A stretch of DNA of 64,000 nucleotides, from contig JAITFZ010000033.1 in assembly GCA_031280965.1 (NCBI GenBank), positions 1 to 64,000 of the forward strand. The letters run 5' to 3'. The stretch is from Oscillospiraceae bacterium. GTDB lineage: Bacteria; Bacillota; Clostridia; Oscillospirales; Ruminococcaceae. Positions 14,591-23,104 of this stretch are shown here, one piece after another (positions within the stretch are counted from its first letter, which is position 1; each line of letters opens with the position of its first letter). The position numbers were made by a program, and so were the translations under genes. The notes beneath the pieces were generated by a model. It searched no databases. It was given only the letters and a program-made list of their open reading frames with translations, and was not told the origin of the DNA.

Positions 14591-16948
14591 CTACTTTGTG
14601 TGTGCGGGAGCTTGAATTACCACTTGAATCTGCGTCACGTAAAGCCGTTCGCCGTCAGAGGTAAGATTAATGCCGCCAATTTCGGCTTCACCATTTTCGA
14701 TGATTAAAACCGCGATTTCATCTTCAAGCTCTTTGCGAATTACACGGCGGATGTCACGACCGCCAAACTTGCCGCCGTAAGCTTTTTTTGCGATATAATC
14801 GTAAACCGAAATATCTACATTAAGCTCAATATTTTTCTCGCGTAGCGGTTCGCGCATTTCCTCAATCATAAGTGTGGCGATTTGCTTATAACTTTCCTCG
14901 TCAAGCGGCTTAAAGACGACAACTTCGTCAACCCTGCTCATGAATTCGGGGCGCAGGAAATCTTTAAGCGCTTTCAACGCTTTATCTCTTGAAATATCAC
15001 CGCCCGTTTTCGCGAAACCCACGCCTGTTGACTGGTCGGTCGAGCCGGCGTTGGAGGTCATTGCAACAACCGTATTCTCGAAATTAATCGCACGTCCGTG
15101 CGCGTCGTTAACCTTGCCTTCATCAAGAATTTGCAGGAGTATATTCAAGACATCGGGGTGCGCTTTCTCGATTTCGTCAAAAAGGATTACCGAATAGGGC
15201 TTTCTGCGGACTTTTTCTGTAAGTTGCCCTGCTTCATCATATCCGATATATCCCGGCGGCGAACCGATAATTCGCGATACGCTGTGCTTTTCCATGAACT
15301 CGGACATGTCGAGCCTGATTAACGGCTCTACCGAATTGAAAAGCTCGCCCGCCAATACTTTTACAAGCTCGGTTTTCCCTACACCTGTAGGCCCTACGAA
15401 TATAAACGAAGCCGGTCTGCGTCGGCTACTGAGTTGAACACGTGAACGGCGGATTGCCGCCGCTACAAGCCCGCACGCCTCGTCTTGTCCGATTACCTTG
15501 GCTTTTAATGAATTTTCGAGTTTGCCGATTTTTGTGAACTCGGTTTCCATGATTTTTGTAGCGGGTATGCCCGTCCACAACTCAATCACGCGTGAAATAT
15601 CCTCATCGGTTACGTTGATATTTTTTACAAGCGGCTCTAATTCCTCAATCCGCACGTTGTTCCGGGCGTGGCGGGTTTTTATTTCGGCGATACGCTCATA
15701 GTTGATTTCATCCCCCGCGTTTAAAACTTCGTTTTCTTCTTTTTCAAGTTTTTCGTTTTCCGCGCTTAGTTTCTCATATTCGGCAAGGTCAGCGCTTTTT
15801 ATGCTTGCGCACGCCGCCGCTTCATCAAGTAAATCTATCGCTTTATCGGGCAAAAATCTATCGCTTATATATCTTTCCGATAAGACAGCGCAGGAAGCTA
15901 AAATTTCCTCGGAAATATGGATTTTGTGATGTTCTTCGTAGTATTTTTTTATCCCGCGCAACAGTTCTGTGGTTTCCTCAATTGTAGGCTCGTTTATGGT
16001 TACAGGCTGAAAGCGGCGCTCAAGTGCGCTGTCTTTTTCGATATGCTTGCGATACTCGCCGAAAGTCGTCGCGCCGATTACCTGCATATCCCCGCGTGAA
16101 AGCGCAGGTTTGAACATATTCGCGGCGTTCATTGTACCCTCGCTGTCGCCGGTACCGACAAGGTTATGAACTTCATCTATGAAGAGCAGAATATTTCCTG
16201 CGTTCTTGATTTCCTCTATCAGCGATTTCACGCGGCTCTCGAACTGCCCCCTGAACTGCGTTCCTGCAACAAGCGAGGTTAAATCAAGCATATACAGCTC
16301 TTTACCTCTTAATCTGAACGGCACTTCGTCTTTAACCAACCTCTGTGCTATTGCTTCGGCAATCGCGGTTTTACCAACGCCCGGCTCGCCAATCAGACAG
16401 GGATTATTTTTGGTTCTGCGGGACAAAATCTGGGTTACGCGGTCGATTTCCTTCTCTCGCCCGATTACTTTGTCAAGTTCGCCGTTTTTCGCTCTTACAG
16501 TTAAATTAGTGCAGAAAGTATCAAGGAATTTGTGCTTCTTTTCGGATTTTTCCTTTTTTGCCTTGAGGCGCTCTCTTTTAGGAGGGGCGTCGCTTTCATT
16601 CTGCAACTTAGGATTAGGTTTTTTCTCGCTCTTAAAGTCGCTGTTAAAGAGATTTTGTAAGAACTGCGGCATGGTTCCCGCGCCGCCGACCTTAAAGCCG
16701 CCTATATCGTCCTCGTCGTCATCGAAGTCGTCTATTTCATCTAATTCATCATCACCGAATATAGCCTTGTAGCTCTCCTCGAATTCTTCTTCGGAAATCC
16801 CCATCTGCTTTATATATTCGCTGACCTGCGGGACGCCGAGTTCTTTCGCGCATACAAGACACAACCCCTCATTGCGCTTTTCGTTGCCCTGCATTGTTGT
16901 TATGAAAACAACTGCCATGCGCTTTCTGCATTTTGTGCATACCATCAT
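14591..16948 (-). CDS. Clp protease ATP-binding subunit, ClpE/ClpC type with an N-terminal zinc finger
   Basis: 785 residues. It has an N-terminal four-Cys zinc finger (CTKCRKR...CLVCAKE, residues 4-32), an acidic linker, then two AAA+ modules. Module 1 (about 150-400) has Walker A GEPGVGKT and Walker B LLFIDEVHNLVG. Module 2 (about 490-760) has GPTGVGKTEL, SVILFDEIEKAHPDV and the Clp D2-small domain. The ClpC Clp_N repeats are missing and the zinc finger is ClpE-like. It unfolds proteins for ClpP degradation or refolding. It lies in an operon between cvpA (82 bp upstream) and an SDR gene. No CtsR gene or operator was seen nearby. Confidence 0.88.
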   Translation of the reverse strand: MMVCTKCRKRMAVVFITTMQGNEKRNEGLCLVCAKELGVPQVSEYIKQMGISEEEFEESYKAIFGDDELDEIDDFDDDEDDIGGFKVGGAGTMPQFLQNLFNSDFKSEKKPNPKLQNESDAPPKRERLKAKKEKSEKKHKFLDTFCTNLTVRAKNGELDKVIGREKEIDRVTQILSRRTKNNPCLIGEPGVGKTAIAEAIAQRLVKDEVPFRLRGKELYMLDLTSLVAGTQFRGQFESRVKSLIEEIKNAGNILLFIDEVHNLVGTGDSEGTMNAANMFKPALSRGDMQVIGATTFGEYRKHIEKDSALERRFQPVTINEPTIEETTELLRGIKKYYEEHHKIHISEEILASCAVLSERYISDRFLPDKAIDLLDEAAACASIKSADLAEYEKLSAENEKLEKEENEVLNAGDEINYERIAEIKTRHARNNVRIEELEPLVKNINVTDEDISRVIELWTGIPATKIMETEFTKIGKLENSLKAKVIGQDEACGLVAAAIRRSRVQLSSRRRPASFIFVGPTGVGKTELVKVLAGELFNSVEPLIRLDMSEFMEKHSVSRIIGSPPGYIGYDEAGQLTEKVRRKPYSVILFDEIEKAHPDVLNILLQILDEGKVNDAHGRAINFENTVVAMTSNAGSTDQSTGVGFAKTGGDISRDKALKALKDFLRPEFMSRVDEVVVFKPLDEESYKQIATLMIEEMREPLREKNIELNVDISVYDYIAKKAYGGKFGGRDIRRVIRKELEDEIAVLIIENGEAEIGGINLTSDGERLYVTQIQVVIQAPAHTK

Positions 16949-17030
16949 GTAATTATCCCTCTCTTTGTTTTACGGCTGATTCGTTTTGCGAGTGAGCAGA
17001 CCGATTGCGTAACAAACGCCCGTCCTCACA

Positions 17031-18086
17031 CTACGATGCGCCGAACTTAATTAAGTCAAAATTATATATGTGCCTGAAAATAACGCTCTCTTCTATTGTC
17101 ATTGTGTTTAGGAATATAATATCGTTCCCGGTTATGGTAATCAATATGTTTAAGCTTATGCAAACAAGCAGTATAATCACCGCGGATTTAAGCAAGCCGG
17201 TTACTCCGCCGAGTATTGAATTAAACGTTCCGACAAGCGGAATACGGTTAACAACCGCCAGCTTTTTTGCAGTAAACGACAGCACCAAACATATTATAAC
17301 AAATAAAATGAAAAAAATCAAGGTGCGAAGCGGAATCATAATTACGGGTGCGATTAAATTATCAAGTAATGCGGCTGTTATGCCGCCGCTGCCCGATTCA
17401 ATAATCGTGACTATGACCTGCGTTACCGCCTCGCTTACTCCGCCACTGAAGTTCCCGGATACCTGCGGAATAAAATTCCCGACGGCGGCGGCGGCATCCG
17501 CGACCGCATCATATTCTGCACCGTTTTGCATAGTATTCGCAAGCACTTTCGCAAGCACCAAAGCTTCAAGCTCGCTATTTGCGAGTTCTGCCGAAGTGAT
17601 AATAGCGCGCCCCGCGTCAACCCCCGAAAGGTCTTCCGACGTCAAACCCCAAAATGCCAAATTGAGTTCGTCAATACCGGTTCCGCTCAGGTCAACGTTG
17701 CCGAGGTCAATATCAATGTTCCCTACCGTATCGGGTGTTAAGTCGATTTCGGAAAGCGGGAAGCTTCTGATTACCTCGCCTGAGTTATCGGTTTCATTGA
17801 GTATGATTTTCGATAAATCAAGCGATGACAGCATAACTAAAGGTTCGGTGTCAATCATGTTTTCAAGGCTTTTGTTTATGTGGTTCAGAGCGTTTTGCCT
17901 TATGATGCCGTTATAGATTGCCGAAGCCAGTACGCCGCTCAGGAATAATCCCGCTAAAAACGCGGCGATTACCGCGACAAGGCTTACAACCGTTGATACA
18001 AAACCCCGCTTGAAGCACCTGAATGTAACCCCTAAGATAATTGCTATAACAAGAAGGTCGTAAAACCATGAAAATTGTGTTCCCAT
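17031..18086 (-). CDS. CvpA-family membrane protein
   Basis: 351 residues. N-terminal CvpA-type segments (FYDLLVIAIILGVTFRCFKRGF, in two parts, then a second and third helix to about 60), a long predicted extracytoplasmic insert (about 65-235), and two or three C-terminal helices (about 236-330). CvpA proteins are small (about 160-180 residues), so the insert of about 170 residues is notable; clostridial members often carry it. The role of the family (colicin V export, envelope homeostasis) is poorly defined. Nineteen bp downstream of the DUF5711 gene. Confidence 0.75.
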   Translation of the reverse strand: MGTQFSWFYDLLVIAIILGVTFRCFKRGFVSTVVSLVAVIAAFLAGLFLSGVLASAIYNGIIRQNALNHINKSLENMIDTEPLVMLSSLDLSKIILNETDNSGEVIRSFPLSEIDLTPDTVGNIDIDLGNVDLSGTGIDELNLAFWGLTSEDLSGVDAGRAIITSAELANSELEALVLAKVLANTMQNGAEYDAVADAAAAVGNFIPQVSGNFSGGVSEAVTQVIVTIIESGSGGITAALLDNLIAPVIMIPLRTLIFFILFVIICLVLSFTAKKLAVVNRIPLVGTFNSILGGVTGLLKSAVIILLVCISLNILITITGNDIIFLNTMTIEESVIFRHIYNFDLIKFGAS

Positions 18087-18105
18087 ATGTACCTCATTTT
18101 TTATT

Positions 18106-19266
18106 TTATTCTAACGCAAAACGCTCAATTGTTTCATATCCGAGAAGCAATGCGTAGTTTCCGGCTATGATGAAGCCGCGGTATTCGTCCCCGAGTTCCG
18201 TTACACCAACCGGATTCAGGAACATATCATGCTTTTCGATAGTGCCTCCTGTTAAAGTATACACGATTCCTCCGGAAATTTCAACTTGTTTTGCTTCAAA
18301 GGGCATAATTTCCGATTTTATAAGATTGCTTTGCGCATCGAGCGTTACAAAAAGCGTCTTTCCTGTGGCATAATCGCGCAACTCTATCAGGTTAAATTCC
18401 GTGCCGTAAACGTCTTTGACAAGCCTTCCCGCGTCAAAGCGGTAGCTCCCCGCCGGTTCGCCGTCACTTGAATTAAATGACATGACGGCATTATCCGCGA
18501 GTACTGTAATATAGTTTCCGTTTTCGCTGACCTGAAGCGCCCACGCGCCGAACGGAAGCTCGCGTTCCCATATAAGGTCATCTTCTGTGTCGGTGCGGAG
18601 TCTGTAGATTTTGCTAATTACATCACCGTTTCTTACCGTGGAAGTCGCGGCAATAATTTCATTGTTTTTCGATGTAAACGCCACAGCATTAACTTCTTCG
18701 TCTGTGAACCATCTTGTGTACCGCCGCCTTCCGCTTCTGTCATATATGTGCAATCTGTTTGAGAAAGCTGCCGAAACTGTCACCGCCGCTACCATGTCAC
18801 TGCTCCCGAGTTCCGCTAAGATAATCCTTTCGTCAAGCTTAACTTCATAAACTCTTCCGGTTCTGCTGAAAAGCGAAAACTCGTGCGCGTTGAAGTTGTA
18901 CAGCAGAATTCTGCGGTTAGTGCTTCGCTGTCTCGGGGCGTTGTAATGATGGCGATGCGCGAGCATCTGCCCGCCTCTGTAGTTGTATGTGTATAAATAT
19001 GTGTCGCTTAGCAGGAGAAAATTCGAGTCGAAGAGGTTCATCGCATATCCCGCGCTCCCCGAAAGCACAATCGGAAAACCTTCGCCGCCTGTTCGCGGAT
19101 TTATCCGTGAAACAATCCCGCGAAACGGCTCGAACATAACTCCCCTGAACGTCCATATAAGGAATATTCCGAGAATTGCAACAGCGATTGCAAGCAGTTT
19201 GTGCAGATTGCTTCTGCGCTTTTTCTCTTTACGATAAGCTGTGCTGTCGTTAAGATTATGTGACAT
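18106..19266 (-). CDS. Membrane-anchored DUF5711-like beta-propeller protein
   Basis: 386 residues from the ATG at 19266, which is preceded by AAAGGAGAAAGA; the ORF-track start at 19344 would overlap truA and has no ribosome-binding site. There is a basic cytoplasmic N-terminus (about 1-25), one membrane helix (LLAIAVAILGIFLIWTF), then about 340 residues of repeated beta-strands of PQQ/WD-like type outside the membrane. This resembles DUF5711 proteins of Clostridia. Binding partner unknown. It is expressed with truA and cvpA, which says little about its task. Confidence 0.75.
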   Translation of the reverse strand: MSHNLNDSTAYRKEKKRRSNLHKLLAIAVAILGIFLIWTFRGVMFEPFRGIVSRINPRTGGEGFPIVLSGSAGYAMNLFDSNFLLLSDTYLYTYNYRGGQMLAHRHHYNAPRQRSTNRRILLYNFNAHEFSLFSRTGRVYEVKLDERIILAELGSSDMVAAVTVSAAFSNRLHIYDRSGRRRYTRWFTDEEVNAVAFTSKNNEIIAATSTVRNGDVISKIYRLRTDTEDDLIWERELPFGAWALQVSENGNYITVLADNAVMSFNSSDGEPAGSYRFDAGRLVKDVYGTEFNLIELRDYATGKTLFVTLDAQSNLIKSEIMPFEAKQVEISGGIVYTLTGGTIEKHDMFLNPVGVTELGDEYRGFIIAGNYALLLGYETIERFALE

Positions 19267-19310
19267 TCTTTCTCCTTTCCGGCGGACACGCAAACATGCG
19301 ACCCGGTAAG

Positions 19311-20045
19311 CTAATAAAATACACGGTTTAAATATAGTCCGCAAGGCGGCAGGGTTTTCCCCGCTTTTTCCCTGCTGCCGGTTTCAAAGGCTTGTAAAAT
19401 ATCACCGACACTTAGTTTCCCCTCATTTATATAAATCAATGTTCCCGCCATAATCCGTACCATATTGTATAAAAAGCCGTTTCCGCGCACTATTAATTCC
19501 GCGAAGCCGCCGCTTTCTTTCACATCGAACGAGAAAATTTCACGCACTGTCGAATTTACGGCTTCCCTGCCCTCGCTTCTGCAAAATGCCGCAAAGTCAT
19601 GCTCGCCGACGAATAATTGTGCAGTTTCCTGCAATAATTCTAAATTTAGCGCGTATGGGTAATGGTATGCCTGCAAAAATACATCGCGCTGTTTTTTGTT
19701 GTTCACAAGATAGACGTATTCTTTGCCTTTCGCCGAGAACCGCGCATTGAAATTTCCGTCGGTTTCTTCACAAGAAAGAATTACTATATCAGACGGAAGC
19801 TGTGTATTCAAAGCCCGCACAAGATTTTCTTCCGGAATGTTGCTTTCAACAGATGCATTGAAGCAAAAACTTCGCGCATGGACGCCCGCATCGGTGCGCG
19901 AACAGCCGGTTATGCTTACGCTCTGATTCAAAATTTTATGAAGCGCGCTTTCGATTTCCCCCTGAATTGTCGGTAACTCCGGTTGCCGCTGAAAACCGTG
20001 ATAACCGGCGCCGTTAAAGGCGGTTATAAATTTTAAGTTTCTCAT
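19311..20045 (-). CDS. truA: tRNA pseudouridine(38-40) synthase
   Basis: Converts uridines 38-40 in the anticodon arm of tRNAs to pseudouridine. 244 residues. Motifs are the N-terminal YHGFQRQP, the catalytic Asp in CSRTDAGVHA and the C-terminal LYNMVRIMAGTL. Three bp after ecfT, an arrangement (ecfA1-ecfA2-ecfT-truA) that is widely conserved in Firmicutes, usually in the ribosomal-protein region. Confidence 0.96.
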   Translation of the reverse strand: MRNLKFITAFNGAGYHGFQRQPELPTIQGEIESALHKILNQSVSITGCSRTDAGVHARSFCFNASVESNIPEENLVRALNTQLPSDIVILSCEETDGNFNARFSAKGKEYVYLVNNKKQRDVFLQAYHYPYALNLELLQETAQLFVGEHDFAAFCRSEGREAVNSTVREIFSFDVKESGGFAELIVRGNGFLYNMVRIMAGTLIYINEGKLSVGDILQAFETGSREKAGKTLPPCGLYLNRVFY

Positions 20046-20048
20046 ACA

Positions 20049-20852
20049 TTAAAAAGCGAAATTATTCGCAATAATTATCCCGAACACACACAGAATTAAC
20101 CCGAAAGCGAGAAAATCAAGTATTGAGGCTTTAAGCTTTTTGAGTCTTGTGCGTCCCTCGCCGCCCCTATAACAGCGGCACTCCATTGCCATTGCAAGTT
20201 CGTTTGCCCGCTTGAACGCAGAGATGAACAGCGGTATAAGTATAGGAATCAGTGCTTTTGCTTTTTTAATTAAGCCTTTAGCGTCAAGGTTTGCCCCCCG
20301 GGCTTTTTGTGCCATCATAATCTTGTCGGTTTCTTCTATTAACAGCGGTATGAACCTTAACGCAATCATCATCATCATAGCCAACTCGTGTACGGGAAAG
20401 CGCAGTTTCTTCAGTGGTGAAAGCAGGCTTTCGATTGCATCGGTGAGCATAATAGGCGATGATGTGTAAGTAAGCAGTGACATACCTGTGATTAGCGTGA
20501 TGATTCTGACGACCATAAACGCCGATGTTCTCAGTCCGTCGGTGTGAATTGTAATAATCCACCAGCTAAGCAATATTTCCTCGCCTTTTATAAAAAACAA
20601 GTTTAAAACTCCGGTGAAGATTATTAGCGGCACAATCGGTTTGAGGCTTTTTAAAATCATTCTGAACCGAATTCCGCTGACAGCGTAGCACATTATGATG
20701 AAAACCGCCGCGATTCCGAGTCCGATGAAATTCTGCGCAGTAAAGAGCATTGCCGCCGCCAAGATGCTGAAAACAATCTTGAAGCGGGCGTCAAGCCGGT
20801 GTATGACCGAATCTCCGGGGAAATACTGACCGATGGTTATGTCTTTGAGCAT
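20049..20852 (-). CDS. ecfT: Energy-coupling factor transporter membrane subunit EcfT
   Basis: 267 residues with about five or six membrane helices. It has the two coupling-helix motifs that contact the ATPases, KARGANLD (about 183) and CRCYRGGEGRTRL (about 228-240). EcfT couples the EcfA1/A2 ATPases to interchangeable vitamin- or metal-binding S components. One possible S component is encoded far away at 41996-42526. The start overlaps the stop of the small membrane-protein gene by 1 bp. Confidence 0.95.
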   Translation of the reverse strand: MLKDITIGQYFPGDSVIHRLDARFKIVFSILAAAMLFTAQNFIGLGIAAVFIIMCYAVSGIRFRMILKSLKPIVPLIIFTGVLNLFFIKGEEILLSWWIITIHTDGLRTSAFMVVRIITLITGMSLLTYTSSPIMLTDAIESLLSPLKKLRFPVHELAMMMMIALRFIPLLIEETDKIMMAQKARGANLDAKGLIKKAKALIPILIPLFISAFKRANELAMAMECRCYRGGEGRTRLKKLKASILDFLAFGLILCVFGIIIANNFAF

Positions 20853-21256
20853 TAAGCAAAACTATCCTTTATTGAGTTTTTAGTTTTTTCTCTTTTTATG
20901 ATAAAAGAAATAGTAAATATAAGCAGGGAAATTAACATAAAAGGCGCGGAATAAAAAACAGAAACGTAAAATGTCGATAAATATTGAAGAAAACCGCCTG
21001 TAATAAAATCGTTTATAAACACCCAAAATGAAAATAATAAAAATCCAGACAACAAAAACAGAATATTACAAGGCTTGAATTTAAAGAAAAGGACAATAAT
21101 TACAATCGTAAAAATATACATTAATACAACGCAGAGAAAAATTATATCGGCTCTGTATAATTCCCAAAACAAACGATAAATCCCAACTAAGAAAACAGCC
21201 GAAACACTCGGTATGAGTGTATATAAAACCGAAAATATTATTCTTTTTAGTTTCAT
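20852..21256 (-). CDS. Four-helix membrane protein inserted in the ecf operon
   Basis: 134 residues, very hydrophobic, with about four membrane helices (8-28, 38-60, 64-85, 98-122) and a charged tail (KREKTKNSIKDSF). It overlaps ecfA2 by 4 bp (ATGA) and ecfT by 1 bp, so it is translated as part of the ECF operon. This position normally has no gene. It is AT-richer than its neighbours. I recognise no family. It could be an extra subunit or regulator of the ECF module, or an unrelated recent insertion. Confidence 0.75.
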   Translation of the reverse strand: MKLKRIIFSVLYTLIPSVSAVFLVGIYRLFWELYRADIIFLCVVLMYIFTIVIIVLFFKFKPCNILFLLSGFLLFSFWVFINDFITGGFLQYLSTFYVSVFYSAPFMLISLLIFTISFIIKREKTKNSIKDSFA

Positions 21257-22113
21257 TTTTTCGCCTTTCCGAGCAACTCCAAAATTCTCGCCTTTGCTCT
21301 TTCAACCGTGTAAATATCATCGCCTATATCTATTCCCCGCGCCTTCAAAAGCCGCGCAAGGCGCGTGATTTGCGGGACATCAAGTCCAATTTCGACAATT
21401 TCATCAGCGTGTGAAAAAACCTTGTCGGTTTTCTCGTAAAGGAAAAGCCCGCCTTTATTCATGACGATAACTTTGTCGGCGTATTTTACAATATCTTCCA
21501 TAGAGTGGGAAACAAGCAAAATTGTAATACCCGAGTTTTCATGATATTCCTTGATTTTGGTTAAAACCTTATCCCGCCCGTAAGGGTCAAGCCCTGCCGC
21601 CGGCTCATCCAAAACGAGAATCTGCGGTTCCATCGCGATTACGCCCGCCAAAGCTACCCGCCGCTTCTGTCCGCCCGAAAGGTCGAACGGCGAGCGGGAA
21701 AGCCAGTTTTCATGTACACCCATAGCCTGTGCCGCGCGCATTACGCGGGCTTTTATTTCTTCCTCGGATAAGCCGATGTTTTTAGGTCCGAATGCGATGT
21801 CCCTGAACACGGTTTCTTCAAAAAGCTGATGTTCAGAATATTGAAAAACCAATCCGACCTCGAACCTTATGCTTCTTATATTGACTTCTTTTGTCCATAT
21901 ATTACGCTCGTTGATTAAAATTTCGCCGTGCGTGGGTTTGAGAAGTCCGTTGAGGTGCTGAATCAATGTGGACTTTCCGCTGCCGGTATGCCCTATTATG
22001 CCGAGAAAAGAGCCTTTTTCAACCGTTAAACTTATATCATCGACCGCTTTAATCTCAAAAGGCGTGCCGATGCCGTATTTATAGGATAATTTTTTTGTTT
22101 CTATAGCCGTCAT
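21253..22113 (-). CDS. ecfA2: Energy-coupling factor ATPase EcfA2
   Basis: 286 residues from the ATG at 22113, which overlaps the ecfA1 stop by 4 bp; the ORF-track start at 22164 lies inside ecfA1. Walker [11 protein letters not shown]-loop [18 protein letters not shown], signature [13 protein letters not shown], Walker [13 protein letters not shown] and H-loop LLVSHSMED are all present. With EcfA1 and EcfT it forms the shared power unit for vitamin and metal uptake. Confidence 0.95.
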   Translation of the reverse strand: MTAIETKKLSYKYGIGTPFEIKAVDDISLTVEKGSFLGIIGHTGSGKSTLIQHLNGLLKPTHGEILINERNIWTKEVNIRSIRFEVGLVFQYSEHQLFEETVFRDIAFGPKNIGLSEEEIKARVMRAAQAMGVHENWLSRSPFDLSGGQKRRVALAGVIAMEPQILVLDEPAAGLDPYGRDKVLTKIKEYHENSGITILLVSHSMEDIVKYADKVIVMNKGGLFLYEKTDKVFSHADEIVEIGLDVPQITRLARLLKARGIDIGDDIYTVERAKARILELLGKAKK

Positions 22114-22982
22114 TGCAATAAGTCCCGTCCTTCTTTCAGAATGACCGCCAGTTCTTTCGCGCACTCATCCTCGTTTAATATATTCGCAGGCAGTTTTACT
22201 CCTGCTTTTCGCAGTTCATACGCTAATTCCGTCACCTGCGGCACATCAAGTCCGACTGCTTTTAATTTTTCAACCTCACTGAAAATCTCCTTGGGGGTGC
22301 CGTCCATGATGATTGCACCCTTATCCATAACCACAACGCGGCGCGCCTGCGCGGCTTCCTCCATGTAGTGCGTAATCAGGACGATTGTAATTCCTTTTTC
22401 GTTCAGCATTTTAATAGTTCCCATAACTTCCTTGCGACCTTTCGGGTCAAGCATGGCGGTAGGTTCATCTAATACAATGCACATTGGGCGCATGGCAATT
22501 ACGCCCGCGATTGCAACCCGTTGTTTCTGCCCGCCGGAAAGCCGGTGCGGTGCATGTTTGTGGTATTTATAAATGTCAACCAACTTCATAGCCTCGTCGA
22601 TTCTCTCGCGAATTTCATCAGGCGGTACGCCTAAGTTTTCGAGTGCGAAAGCTACATCTTCTTCCACGATTGCGGCGACTATCTGGTTGTCGGGATTTTG
22701 AAAAACCATGCCGACTGTTTGGCGGATTTCGTAGATTCTGCTGTCGTCGGAAACATCGATGTTATTTACAAAAACCTTGCCGCGTGAGGGTAGCAATATG
22801 CCGTTGAAGTGCTTGGCGAGCGTGGATTTCCCGCTACCGTTATGTCCGAGAACAGCTAAAAATTCACCTTTTTGCACGGTTAAGTTAACCCCGTGAAGCG
22901 CAGGATTTTTCTCAACAACATTACCTTTATCATCGTATATTTCATAGTCAAAATATAAGTTTTCGGTTTTGATTATTTCCAA
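22110..22982 (-). CDS. ecfA1: Energy-coupling factor ATPase EcfA1
   Basis: 290 residues with Walker [11 protein letters not shown]-loop [12 protein letters not shown], signature [13 protein letters not shown], Walker [13 protein letters not shown] and H-loop LITHYMEE. The FQNPDNQIV segment is typical of EcfA1. First gene of the minus-strand operon that runs to 13957. AAAGGTAAAAAC precedes the ATG. Confidence 0.95.
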   Translation of the reverse strand: MEIIKTENLYFDYEIYDDKGNVVEKNPALHGVNLTVQKGEFLAVLGHNGSGKSTLAKHFNGILLPSRGKVFVNNIDVSDDSRIYEIRQTVGMVFQNPDNQIVAAIVEEDVAFALENLGVPPDEIRERIDEAMKLVDIYKYHKHAPHRLSGGQKQRVAIAGVIAMRPMCIVLDEPTAMLDPKGRKEVMGTIKMLNEKGITIVLITHYMEEAAQARRVVVMDKGAIIMDGTPKEIFSEVEKLKAVGLDVPQVTELAYELRKAGVKLPANILNEDECAKELAVILKEGRDLLQ

Positions 22983-23056
22983 TGTTTTTACCTTTCGGGT
23001 TGTGGTTTTTTAGTAATTGTATATAATGCTTTGTTATATCGAAACTCCGCCGATAC

Positions 23057-23094
23057 TTATTAATAGAAAAAATAATTATTATTTCTATTAATAA
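23057..23094 (-). terminator. AT-rich hairpin after the DUF5050 gene, next to a dispersed repeat
   Basis: TTATTAATAGAAA and TTTCTATTAATAA form a 13-bp perfect stem with a 12-nt AT loop, 10 bp after the stop of the gene at 23105. Directly beside it (23039-23058) is a copy of the dispersed motif found at 10423 and 25167. Confidence 0.55.
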
Positions 23095-23104
23095 CCATGC
23101 TTTT

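Noticed and set aside
19267-19344. N-terminal extension of the DUF5711 gene
   Set aside because: It overlaps truA and lacks a ribosome-binding site; a good one precedes the ATG at 19266.
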